Part shown: positions 49,301 through 57,259 of the stretch, piece after piece
Layout: each line of letters starts with the position of its first letter
Numbering within the stretch: the first letter of the stretch is position 1
DNA from: Clostridia bacterium
Lineage (GTDB): Bacteria > Bacillota > Clostridia > Oscillospirales > CAG-272
DNA: 64,000 bases
Reading direction: 5' to 3'
Assembly: GCA_017399145.1 (NCBI GenBank)
Contig: JAFQEG010000011.1
Coordinates: 1-64,000, forward strand
Translations under genes and position numbers: made by a program
The notes under the pieces: generated by a model
Seen by the model: only the letters and a program-made list of their open reading frames with translations
Database searches by the model: none
Told to the model about the DNA's origin: nothing

Positions 49301-49332
49301 AAATCTTAATTTATGATTATAAATTTATGATT
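49300..49332. promoter_or_regulatory. Candidate AraC operator, copy 2, with an extra half-site
   Basis: 49300-49322 is the exact reverse complement of 48503-48525. AATTTATGATT occurs at 49308-49318 and again at 49322-49332 (14-bp period), so the site upstream of the GH31 gene has a tandem half-site. No convincing -35/-10 pair is visible just downstream, which fits an activator-dependent promoter. Confidence 0.5.
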
Positions 49333-49389
49333 GTTGAATTGCTTTAGGTATGATTATGGTTTAACATAGGAATAGATAGGGGGATTTTT

Positions 49390-51375
49390 ATGCTTAAGAT
49401 AGATAACAACGGACTTATTAGATTTTTTGATGGCGAGCTTGTAAGAATTGAGCCTTGGGGCAAAAACTCCTTACGTGTAAGGGCAACACCTATTGGCAGG
49501 CTTGACAATGAAGCAAGAGCCTTGCTTGACATAAACGAGGAAAAGGCAGAGATTGAAATTCTTGAAGATTGTGCCACTATTAAAAACGGAAACGCAAGGG
49601 CAGAAATAGACAAAAACGGAAAAATTACCTTCTACAATCAAAGGGGAGAAAAATTGCTTGAGGAAGCATTAAGGCTAAACCCATTAAAGACTCCTGCAAG
49701 ATTTTTTAAGGGTAACCATTTGGGAAAATATCAGCTTACTATGACCTTTGAGTCAAATCCAGAGGAAAAAATATTTGGAATGGGTCAGTATCAGCAAGAG
49801 CTTTTAAACCTAAAGGGTGCTGTTTTGGAGCTAGCACACAGAAATTCGCAGGCTAGCGTGCCCTTTTATTTATCTAGCCTTGGCTATGGCTTTCTTTGGA
49901 ATTTGCCAGCTATTGGCGAGGCTATTTTTGGCACTAACCTGACAAAATTTAAGGCAGAGTCAACTGACGTATTAGACTACTTAATAATAGTAGAGGACAC
50001 TCCTGCAAAAATAGTTGAGAGGTATATGGAGGCAGTAGGTAAGCCACCTAAAATGCCTGAGTACGCACTAGGGCTTTGGCAATCTAAGTTGCGTTATAGC
50101 ACTCAAGAGGAGCTAATGAGCGTTGCAAGGAAATATAAGGAGCTTGGTATTCCACTTTCCGTTATAGTTTGCGACTTTTTCCATTGGCCTCATCAAGGGG
50201 ATTATCGCTTTGACTATGATTATTTCCCAGACCCCCTTGCTATGACTAAGGAGCTTGCACAAATGGGCACAGAGCTTATGGTGTCCGTTTGGCCTACCGT
50301 TGAAAAGGGTGGCGAAAGCTACGAGGAAATGCTTGAGGGTGGTATGCTTATTAAGAATGACAGAGGCTCATTTATGCAAATGGATTGCGTACAGCCGGCT
50401 GTATTCTATGATGCGACTAACCCAGATGCAAGACAATACGTTTGGAATAAGATAAAGAAAAATTATTACGATAAGGGTATTCGCCTTTTCTGGCTTGATG
50501 AGGCTGAGCCTGAATATATGACCTATGATTTTGACAATCATAGATACTACAAGGGCCATTGTGCCGAGGTGGGAAATGTTTACCCCGTTGATTATCTAAA
50601 GGGCTTTTATGAGGGACTTATAGAGGCAGGGGAAAAGGAGCCTATTTGTCTTATTCGTTGTGCTTGGGCAGGTAGCGCAAAATATGGTGCTCTTGTTTGG
50701 AGTGGCGATATTATGCCAACCTTTGAGGCGTTAAGATGTCAAATTAGAGCCGGGCTTAATATGGCAATTGCTGGCATTCCTTGGTGGACTACCGATATTG
50801 GAGGCTTTGACGAGGGTGATCCTGACGACGAGGACTATCGTGAGCTTGTTGTAAGATGGTTTGAGTATGCAACCTTCTTGCCTGTCCTTCGTATGCACGG
50901 CTATCGTGCGCCATATATTCCTGCAAGGGAAGGAGCAACGGGTGCCGGTCAATGCTTTAGTGGTGGAGATAACGAGCTTTGGTCCTATGGCGAGGACAAT
51001 TTCCAAATAATGAAGGACTACGTTTTCCTAAGAGAAAGACTAAGACCTTATCTAAAGGAAATTATGGATGTAGCCCACAAGCAGGGTACACCACCTACAA
51101 GGCCACTATTTTATGATTTTCCAACCGACTTAAAATGTTGGGAAATTGAGGACCAATTTATGCTTGGTAACGACCTTTTAGTTTGTCCTGTATGCTATTT
51201 AGGAAAGCGACAAAGAGAGGTGTATTTACCAAGTGGAAGCTCTTGGATTGATGCATTCTCTGGCGAGGAAATTCAAGGGGGAGTGTCTATAATTGTTGAT
51301 GCACCTATTGAGAAAATACCTGTATTTATAAGAAAGGGTAGCGAGCTTACTACTGAGCTATTTAAGGGAGAGTAA
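49390..51375 (+). CDS. GH31 alpha-xylosidase-like glycosidase
   Basis: 661 residues, no signal peptide, so cytoplasmic. An N-terminal beta-sandwich (to about 200) precedes the (beta/alpha)8 barrel: YALGLWQSKLRYSTQEELMS, VIVCDFFHWPHQGDYRFDYD, and RLFWLDEAEPEYM with the nucleophile Asp, typical of YicI-like alpha-xylosidases, then LVWSGDIMPTFEAL and IGGFDEGDPDDEDYRELVVR. Such enzymes release alpha-xylose from xyloglucan oligosaccharides. The GH3 gene starts 1 bp after the stop codon. Free xylose would be used by XylA/XylB nearby. Confidence 0.92.
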   Translation: MLKIDNNGLIRFFDGELVRIEPWGKNSLRVRATPIGRLDNEARALLDINEEKAEIEILEDCATIKNGNARAEIDKNGKITFYNQRGEKLLEEALRLNPLKTPARFFKGNHLGKYQLTMTFESNPEEKIFGMGQYQQELLNLKGAVLELAHRNSQASVPFYLSSLGYGFLWNLPAIGEAIFGTNLTKFKAESTDVLDYLIIVEDTPAKIVERYMEAVGKPPKMPEYALGLWQSKLRYSTQEELMSVARKYKELGIPLSVIVCDFFHWPHQGDYRFDYDYFPDPLAMTKELAQMGTELMVSVWPTVEKGGESYEEMLEGGMLIKNDRGSFMQMDCVQPAVFYDATNPDARQYVWNKIKKNYYDKGIRLFWLDEAEPEYMTYDFDNHRYYKGHCAEVGNVYPVDYLKGFYEGLIEAGEKEPICLIRCAWAGSAKYGALVWSGDIMPTFEALRCQIRAGLNMAIAGIPWWTTDIGGFDEGDPDDEDYRELVVRWFEYATFLPVLRMHGYRAPYIPAREGATGAGQCFSGGDNELWSYGEDNFQIMKDYVFLRERLRPYLKEIMDVAHKQGTPPTRPLFYDFPTDLKCWEIEDQFMLGNDLLVCPVCYLGKRQREVYLPSGSSWIDAFSGEEIQGGVSIIVDAPIEKIPVFIRKGSELTTELFKGE

Positions 51376-51376
51376 T

Positions 51377-53485
51377 ATGGCAAATGTAAGAGAAAAATAC
51401 AAAAAGGAATTTGAGGACCGTGCAAGGGCGCTAGTGTCACAAATGACTCTTGAGGAAAAGGTTTCTCAAATGATAAACAAGACGCCTGAGATTGAGCATC
51501 TAGGCATTAAGGAATACGACTGGTGGAACGAGGCACTACACGGAGTTGCAAGGGCTGGAGTGGCTACTGTGTTTCCACAGGCTATTGCCCTTGGTGCTAC
51601 CTTTGATACAACTCTTGTTGAAAGAATTGCTGACGTAATTTCAACCGAGGCAAGAGCAAAATACAATGCCTCACAAAGAGTTAAGGACTATAAGGGCTAC
51701 AAGGGACTTACCTTCTGGTCTCCTAACGTAAATATTTTCCGCGACCCTCGTTGGGGCAGAGGTCACGAAACCTATGGAGAGGACCCATATTTGACCGCAA
51801 GAGTTGGCGTTGCATTTATAAACGGATTACAGGGCTACGACGAGAAATATCTAAAATCTGCCGGCTGTGCTAAGCACTTTGCAGTACACTCTGGTCCTGA
51901 GGGCATAAGAAGTAGCTTTAATGCTAAGGTTGGTCAAAGGGATTTGTGGGAAACCTATTTGCCTGCCTTTGAGGCTTGTGTTAAGGAAGCACAGGTTGAG
52001 GGCGTTATGGGTGCTTACAACAGAACAAACGACGAGCCCTGTTGTGGAAGTCCGACGCTCTTAAAGGGTATTTTAAGAGATAAGTGGGGCTTTGACGGTT
52101 ACGTTACCTCTGACTGTGGAGCTATTGCGTATTTTCACGATTATCACAAGGTGACAAATGAGCCTGTTGAATCGGTTAAGCTTGCAGTTGAAAACACCTG
52201 TGATTTAAACTGTGGCTGTATGTATCAGCATGCTGTCAATGCAGTAAAGAGCGGATTGCTTGACGAAAAATACGTTGACGAGTGTCTTGTTAGATTATTT
52301 ACAACCAGAATGAAGTTAGGCGAGTTTGACGAAAGCACTCCTTGGGACAATATTCCTTACTCAGTTGTTGCTTGTCCCGAGCACAGGGCTTTAGCACTTG
52401 AAAGCGCAAAAAAGAGCATTGTGCTTTTGAAAAATAATGGTGCTTTGCCTCTTGATAAGAAAAAAATTAAGTCTATTGGTGTAATTGGACCTAATGCAAA
52501 CAACCGAGTTGCACTTCAGGGTAACTATCACGGTACTGCCACAAGATACGTAACTGTCCTTGAGGGAATACAGGATTTTTGCGAAAAAGAGGGGATACGT
52601 GTCTATTTTTCAGACGGCTGTGACCTTATAAGACCTAGCGTTGAGTGGTACGAAAACGACCGACTTGACGAGGTAAGAGAGATTTGTCGTGAATGTGACG
52701 TTGTAATTGGTGTTTTTGGCCTTGACGAAACACTAGAGGGCGAGGAAATGGCTGGTGGTCTTGGTATGCAGGGCGACAAGCCGGATTTAAAATTCCCTGG
52801 TATTCAAAACCAAATAATGAAGGAAATTTCAAGCAATGCAAAGAAGTCAATTCTTGTGTCGCTAACAGGTAGCGCTATGGATTTAAGTCAGCAGGACAAG
52901 GATTACGATGCTATAATTCAGGGCTGGTATCCCGGCGAAAAGGGTGGTGAGGCAATCGCTAAGGCTATTTTTGGCGAATACTCCTTTGAGGGTAAGCTAC
53001 CTATTACCTTCTATAAAAGCACTGAGGACGTGCCTAATTTTCTCGATTACTCTATGAAGGGTCGTACATATAGATATATTGAAACCGAGCCACTTTACCC
53101 CTTTGGCTATGGCCTTTCCTATAACGACTACGTGGTTGAAGCTAAGCTAGAGGGCAATATGGAAAATGGCTTTGAAATTGATGCAACTGTTGAAAATAAG
53201 GGTGCTTATGACGGTAGCGAGGTTGTACAGGTGTACATCAAAGCATTAAGAGAAAATGCACCTAATTTTAGCTTAAAGGCCTTTGAAAGAGTAGAATTGA
53301 AGGCGAGGGAGAAAAAAGCTGTTAAGATACGTCTTAACTCTGAGGCTTTTGCCTTGTACAATGAGGCGGGCAAGTTAGAATTAACTAAGGGAGTATATGA
53401 GGTTTACGTAGGAAACAGACAACCCGACTCTCGCACTAGTCAGCTTTTGCCAACGGAAATTAAGAAATTCACTATTGAAATCTAA
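51377..53485 (+). CDS. GH3 beta-xylosidase/beta-glucosidase-like
   Basis: 702 residues, no signal peptide. Landmarks: EYDWWNEALHGVARAG (common in beta-xylosidases of GH3), FWSPNVNIFRDPRWGRGHET, KHFAVHSGPEG, and GFDGYVTSDCGAI with the nucleophile Asp. The second alpha/beta domain (AKKSIVLLKNNGALPL) and a C-terminal fibronectin-like domain (about 590-690) follow. It probably removes beta-xylose or glucose from imported oligosaccharides together with the GH31 enzyme, with which it forms an operon. Specificity between xylosidase and glucosidase is inferred. Confidence 0.92.
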   Translation: MANVREKYKKEFEDRARALVSQMTLEEKVSQMINKTPEIEHLGIKEYDWWNEALHGVARAGVATVFPQAIALGATFDTTLVERIADVISTEARAKYNASQRVKDYKGYKGLTFWSPNVNIFRDPRWGRGHETYGEDPYLTARVGVAFINGLQGYDEKYLKSAGCAKHFAVHSGPEGIRSSFNAKVGQRDLWETYLPAFEACVKEAQVEGVMGAYNRTNDEPCCGSPTLLKGILRDKWGFDGYVTSDCGAIAYFHDYHKVTNEPVESVKLAVENTCDLNCGCMYQHAVNAVKSGLLDEKYVDECLVRLFTTRMKLGEFDESTPWDNIPYSVVACPEHRALALESAKKSIVLLKNNGALPLDKKKIKSIGVIGPNANNRVALQGNYHGTATRYVTVLEGIQDFCEKEGIRVYFSDGCDLIRPSVEWYENDRLDEVREICRECDVVIGVFGLDETLEGEEMAGGLGMQGDKPDLKFPGIQNQIMKEISSNAKKSILVSLTGSAMDLSQQDKDYDAIIQGWYPGEKGGEAIAKAIFGEYSFEGKLPITFYKSTEDVPNFLDYSMKGRTYRYIETEPLYPFGYGLSYNDYVVEAKLEGNMENGFEIDATVENKGAYDGSEVVQVYIKALRENAPNFSLKAFERVELKAREKKAVKIRLNSEAFALYNEAGKLELTKGVYEVYVGNRQPDSRTSQLLPTEIKKFTIEI

Positions 53486-53489
53486 AAAG

Positions 53490-53526
53490 TAAAAAGGAAA
53501 ATTCCAAAACGGAATTTTCCTTTTTC
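53490..53526 (+). terminator. Terminator of the GH31-GH3 operon
   Basis: Long stem AAAAAGGAAAATTCC / GGAATTTTCCTTTTT with an AAAAC loop. Confidence 0.85.
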
Positions 53527-53534
53527 TTTAACTG

Positions 53535-54110
53535 AATTAACGGAGTATTTCCAATCAATCAACAGCTCCCGGGGTTTGTACACACAGGTCAAAATATACC
53601 ATTTACGAACATAAAAGTTAAGCTAAAACGAACTGGCGACCCGTGCGGGAATTGACACCGGAGTTTGTACACACAGGTCAAAATATACCATTTACGAACA
53701 TAAAAGTTAAGCTAAAACGAACTGGCGAGCTGTGCGGAAATTAGTCCCGGGGTTTGTACACACAGGTCAAAATATACCATTTACGAACATAAAGGTTAAG
53801 CTAAAATGAACTGGTGATCCGTGTGGGAATTGACACCGGAGTTTGTACAAAGGGTAGCTTAACGGAGTATTTCCAATCAATCAACAGCTCCCGGGGTTTG
53901 TACACACATGTCAAAATATACCATTTGCGAACATAAAGGTTAAGCTAAAAATGAACTGGTGAGCCGTGTGGGAATTAGTCCCGGGGTTTGTACACACATG
54001 TCAAAATATACCATTTGCGAACATAAAAGTTAAGCTAAAACGAACTGGCGACCCGTGCGGAAATTGACATCGGGGTTTGTACACACAGGTCGCTTAGCGG
54101 AGTGTTTCCA
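53535..54110. repeat. Array of 89-90-bp tandem repeats in two blocks
   Basis: GTTTGTACACACA-type unit starts occur at 53574, 53663, 53752 and 53841 (89-bp period), then after a short break at 53896, 53986 and 54075 (90 and 89). Each block is introduced by ACGGAGTATTTCCAATCAATC, and a variant (GCGGAGTGTTTCCAATCAAG) closes the array near 54097. Whole units are near-identical, including CAAAATATACCATTT and ACGAACATAAAAGTTAAGC, with alternating ends (TTGACACCGG or TTAGTCCCGG). No open reading frame spans it. Confidence 0.9.
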
Positions 54111-54138
54111 ATCAAGCAAGCATTCGAAATGTAAGCAA

Positions 54139-54174
54139 AAAAGAAGCCCATGGCTTTTTGCCAAGGGCTTCTTA
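54139..54174 (-). terminator. Terminator after the XRE regulator
   Basis: Stem AAGAAGCCCATGGC / CCAAGGGCTTCTT with an internal mismatch and TTTTTG loop, touching the stop codon of the minus-strand gene. Confidence 0.7.
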
Positions 54175-54384
54175 TTTGTAACGCTCAGGATTACTTGTTT
54201 CGCCTAGAAGGTAATCAATGCTAGTGTTGTAAAACCTAGCAAGCTTAATTAGAATGTCGGTTGGAATGTCGTTTTCGCCAGTTTCATACTTGGAGTAGCC
54301 TGTTTGGGACATACCAAGCATTTTTGCGATTTGTGTTTGGGTAAGGTCCTTGTCTTCGCGTAAATCACGGATACGCTTATACAT
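54172..54384 (-). CDS. XRE-family helix-turn-helix regulator
   Basis: 70 residues, almost entirely a single HTH_3 domain: IRDLREDKDLTQTQIAKMLG then MSQTGYSKYETGENDIPTDI and LARFYNTSIDYLLGET. Such stand-alone Cro/CI-like proteins act as local repressors or transition-state regulators. ATG 54384 is chosen because AGAAAGGA then lies about ten bases upstream; an ATG three codons earlier would be inside that site. The upstream region has a GTACAA direct repeat that may be its own operator. Confidence 0.9.
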   Translation of the reverse strand: MYKRIRDLREDKDLTQTQIAKMLGMSQTGYSKYETGENDIPTDILIKLARFYNTSIDYLLGETSNPERYK

Positions 54385-54434
54385 AAAAAACATCCTTTCT
54401 AAATTTTATAAGGCTTTAGACTTGCGAAAAATCT

Positions 54435-54456
54435 AAGTACAACTCTATTGTACAAT
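54435..54456. promoter_or_regulatory. Candidate XRE operator
   Basis: AAGTACAACT (54435-54444) and the perfect palindrome ATTGTACAAT (54447-54456) share GTACAA at a 13-bp period, about 50-70 bp upstream of the XRE start. Together with the AT-rich flanks this suits an autoregulatory site. The rest of 54460-54710 shows nothing I recognise. Confidence 0.35.
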
Positions 54457-54713
54457 ATGAAATTATGCGTTTTTTGTTTTTAACCTAAAAAATCCTAAGC
54501 TTTTTTGAAATTTCGCATAACGTGTTGATTAAATCAACATAAAATGGCAAAGATGAGCTGCGGTGGGGGACGAGTGGGCAAAAAACCGTAAAATTTCCCC
54601 AAAAAGACCCTTCATAATGATGTTCTAACCCTATTATAGCACCTACGGTGGAATTTTGCAAGCAAAACAAGACAGAGTGTAGAATTAAAGACTATTTTAT
54701 AGTATGTAAAAGA

Positions 54714-54742
54714 TTGACATAAAATAAACCTTGTGATAAAAT
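54714..54742 (+). promoter_or_regulatory. Promoter of the GH92 gene
   Basis: Perfect TTGACA (54714-54719), 17-bp spacer ending in TGA, TAAAAT (54737-54742): extended -10. Confidence 0.7.
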
Positions 54743-54804
54743 AGATATGAAAAACGTGTAAATTTAAGACACAGGGTAAAGAAAAATAGGATTAAGGTGA
54801 GAAT

Positions 54805-56829
54805 ATGGAATATTTAAGCTACGTCAATACAAAAATGGGGACAAATAACAATCAACGATTTTCAACGGGAAACGCACTTCCTTTGTGTCAGCTACCCTTT
54901 GGTATGGTGTCCTTTTGCCCTCAAACGGAAAGGCAAGAGGATAAAAAGGGTTGGTTTTATAATCCTAATTTGCCATTTATGGAGGGAATTAGGCTTACTC
55001 ATCAGCCTAGCCCCTGGATTGGGGACTATGCAACGATTTTGTTTATGCCTCAATGCGACGTAATAGGAAACACCCCAGGGAGTGTCTGGTCAAGCTTTTT
55101 GGAAAATGAGTGTGTTTTAAGACCTGATTATATCAAGGTAAGGCTACTAAGACCTAAATGCACCCTTGAGGTAGTGCCTAGTCAAAGATGTGGTGTATTT
55201 AAGCTAGATTTTGAAAGAGATATGACCCCTTATTTTTCTATGCTTACCACTGAGGGAAAAATAGAGGTGGTTGGCAATAATTATGGTCACGACGTTGTTA
55301 CTATTCAACTAGAGGGCACAGGGCAAGCCGACGCACCCGGCTTTAAGGGGTATTTAGTAGTTAGGTGTAAGGACTTTGATTCAAGCAAGCTAACAGTCGT
55401 TGAAAAAGAGGGCAAAAAAGCAATTCACATTCCACTATTTAAGAAAAATGTTGAGGTACGTGTAGGACTTTCCTATTTAAGCTTCGATCAAGCCCTTTTA
55501 AATATGGAAAGGGAAATTGACAAAAAATCACTTGAGGAATTGAAAAAAGAGGCTAGTGAGGCTTGGGAGGAAAAGTTATCAAGAATAAAAATAGAGGCAG
55601 ACGAAAATACCTTAAAAACCTTTTATTCTTGCATGTATCGTGTATTCCTATTTCCACACAAGGCATACGAAATTGACGAAAGTGGCCGTCCTGCCCACTA
55701 TGCGCCTAAGCAAATGACTAAGAAGATGGGTGTTAGATACACGGGTAGTGGCTTTTGGGATACATATAGGACTCAATTTCCATTGCTTTCTATGATTGCC
55801 AAGGAAGAGTATAAGGAAATATTAAAGGGCTTTATAGTAGATTACAGGGACGGTGGCTGGTTGCCTAGATGGAGTGCAATGGGTGAGGTTGGCTGTATGC
55901 CTAGCACACTTATCGAGCCGATTATTGCCGATGGCGCTATTAAGGGCCTTTTAGATGATGAGGATTTATACGACGGATTTTTAGGTATGGCTAAAAACGT
56001 TTTGGAAAGGTCCTTAGAGCCTATTTATGGCAGACGAGGAATGGACGATTTTGTAAAATACGGATACGTCCCCTCGGATTTATACAGAGAAAGCGTTAAT
56101 TTGACTGTTGATTTCTCTTATGGTGATTATTGTGTCGGCACGGTGGCAGGCATTATTCTTAATAAGTATGCACAGCTAAACGAGGATAGTGACCAAAGAG
56201 ATAAAATCAATATGAATGCCTTGCTTCTTGCAAGAGATTTGAATAAGGAATGCCTAAGGAGGGCGACCTCATACAGAAGGCTATATGACGAGAAAAGTGG
56301 CTTTATTGTGCCTAGGGATAGCGAGGGCAACTTTAAAGTGGACTTCGATCCCTATGAGTGGAGTGGCGATTATACGGAAAGCTGTGCTTGGCAGGGACTG
56401 TTTTCCCCGGTCCACGACCTTGAGGGCTTAGCTAAGCTAATGGGTGGCGAGGACAAGCTTCTTAAAAGGCTTGACGACCTAGTTAATGCAGAGGCAGACT
56501 TTAGAGTAAGCGGATATGGTGGGGAAATTCACGAAATGACGGAGTTGGCAAGGGGACAGCTAGGACAGGTTGCAATATCTAATCAGCCAAGCTTTCACAT
56601 TCCATTTATCTATGCTTACTTTAAGCAAGCTGTAAAAACAAGACAATTAGTAAAGGATATTACTAAAAGAATGTTTTCCTGGGATAAGGGCTTCCCAGGG
56701 GACGAGGACAACGGTAGCATGGCATCCTGGTACGTGCTTGCTAGCATAGGAAGATACCCAATTTGCCCAGGCAAGGATAAGCTTGTTAAGTACAAGCCAC
56801 TTGTAAAAATTATCGAGATTAAGGAATAA
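54805..56829 (+). CDS. GH92 alpha-mannosidase-like protein
   Basis: 674 residues, no signal peptide. It starts YVNTKMGTNNNQRFSTGNAL, the usual GH92 beginning, then RYTGSGFWDTYRTQFPLLSM, GGWLPRWSAMGEVGCM, SYGDYCVGTVAGIILNKYA, and the catalytic-region AWQGLFSPVHDLEGLAKLMG, ISNQPSFHIPFIYAYFKQA and GDEDNGSMASWYVLASIGRY. GH92 enzymes are calcium-dependent exo-alpha-mannosidases, mainly alpha-1,2. Lack of an export signal suggests action on imported mannose oligosaccharides. Ribosome site AAGGTGAG. Single-gene unit with strong promoter and terminator. Confidence 0.93.
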   Translation: MEYLSYVNTKMGTNNNQRFSTGNALPLCQLPFGMVSFCPQTERQEDKKGWFYNPNLPFMEGIRLTHQPSPWIGDYATILFMPQCDVIGNTPGSVWSSFLENECVLRPDYIKVRLLRPKCTLEVVPSQRCGVFKLDFERDMTPYFSMLTTEGKIEVVGNNYGHDVVTIQLEGTGQADAPGFKGYLVVRCKDFDSSKLTVVEKEGKKAIHIPLFKKNVEVRVGLSYLSFDQALLNMEREIDKKSLEELKKEASEAWEEKLSRIKIEADENTLKTFYSCMYRVFLFPHKAYEIDESGRPAHYAPKQMTKKMGVRYTGSGFWDTYRTQFPLLSMIAKEEYKEILKGFIVDYRDGGWLPRWSAMGEVGCMPSTLIEPIIADGAIKGLLDDEDLYDGFLGMAKNVLERSLEPIYGRRGMDDFVKYGYVPSDLYRESVNLTVDFSYGDYCVGTVAGIILNKYAQLNEDSDQRDKINMNALLLARDLNKECLRRATSYRRLYDEKSGFIVPRDSEGNFKVDFDPYEWSGDYTESCAWQGLFSPVHDLEGLAKLMGGEDKLLKRLDDLVNAEADFRVSGYGGEIHEMTELARGQLGQVAISNQPSFHIPFIYAYFKQAVKTRQLVKDITKRMFSWDKGFPGDEDNGSMASWYVLASIGRYPICPGKDKLVKYKPLVKIIEIKE

Positions 56830-56837
56830 CAGGTATA

Positions 56838-56884
56838 AAGAGATAACAAATCGGTTCGTTTCCGAAATGTTATCTCTTTTTTCT
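56838..56884 (+). terminator. Terminator after the GH92 gene
   Basis: Stem AAAGAGATAACA / TGTTATCTCTTT enclosing a smaller TCGG..CCGA hairpin, then a T run. From 56885 to 56999 I see nothing recognisable. Confidence 0.8.
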
Positions 56885-56999
56885 ATGGTGAAAACTGGGG
56901 CAAAAAACTGAAACTGTCGAAAAAAACAGGGACTGTTACATTTGGCTTGGCAAAAAAGTTCCAAATTCGTGAACATTTGAAAAAATAGCTAAAACAATG

Positions 57000-57028
57000 T
57001 AGACAACCCAAAATTTCTGTGATAAAAT
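57000..57028 (+). promoter_or_regulatory. Possible promoter of the FtsK-like operon
   Basis: TAGACA (57000-57005), 17-bp spacer ending in TGA, TAAAAT (57023-57028). This would give an untranslated leader of about 225 nt (57035-57259) with no recognised riboswitch. A second TATAAT at 57042 lacks a good -35. Confidence 0.45.
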
Positions 57029-57259
57029 TAAGCTGTGCTAATATAATATGCAAAAAAGACGCATTGAAAAATGGGCTGAATAATCGGCTAGAATGGAAAA
57101 AATCAAGAAAATAGCAAGTTGCAGAAAAACGAACTTTTGTCACCCTGTTGTTCGAAAATTATGAATATTCACCCCGAAAGACGGTCCAAAAGGATGGTTC
57201 AGTCACCAGTGGGGAAATAAAAACAGAGTGAAAATAACTAGCGAAGGAGGCATTTAGGA

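Noticed and set aside
53535-54110. Tandem repeats as a CRISPR array
   Set aside because: The 89-bp units are near-identical over their full length, leaving no unique spacers, and no cas genes are nearby.
57029-57259. A riboswitch in the long leader of the FtsK-like operon
   Set aside because: I found no conserved riboswitch core or terminator hairpin in this AT-rich leader.
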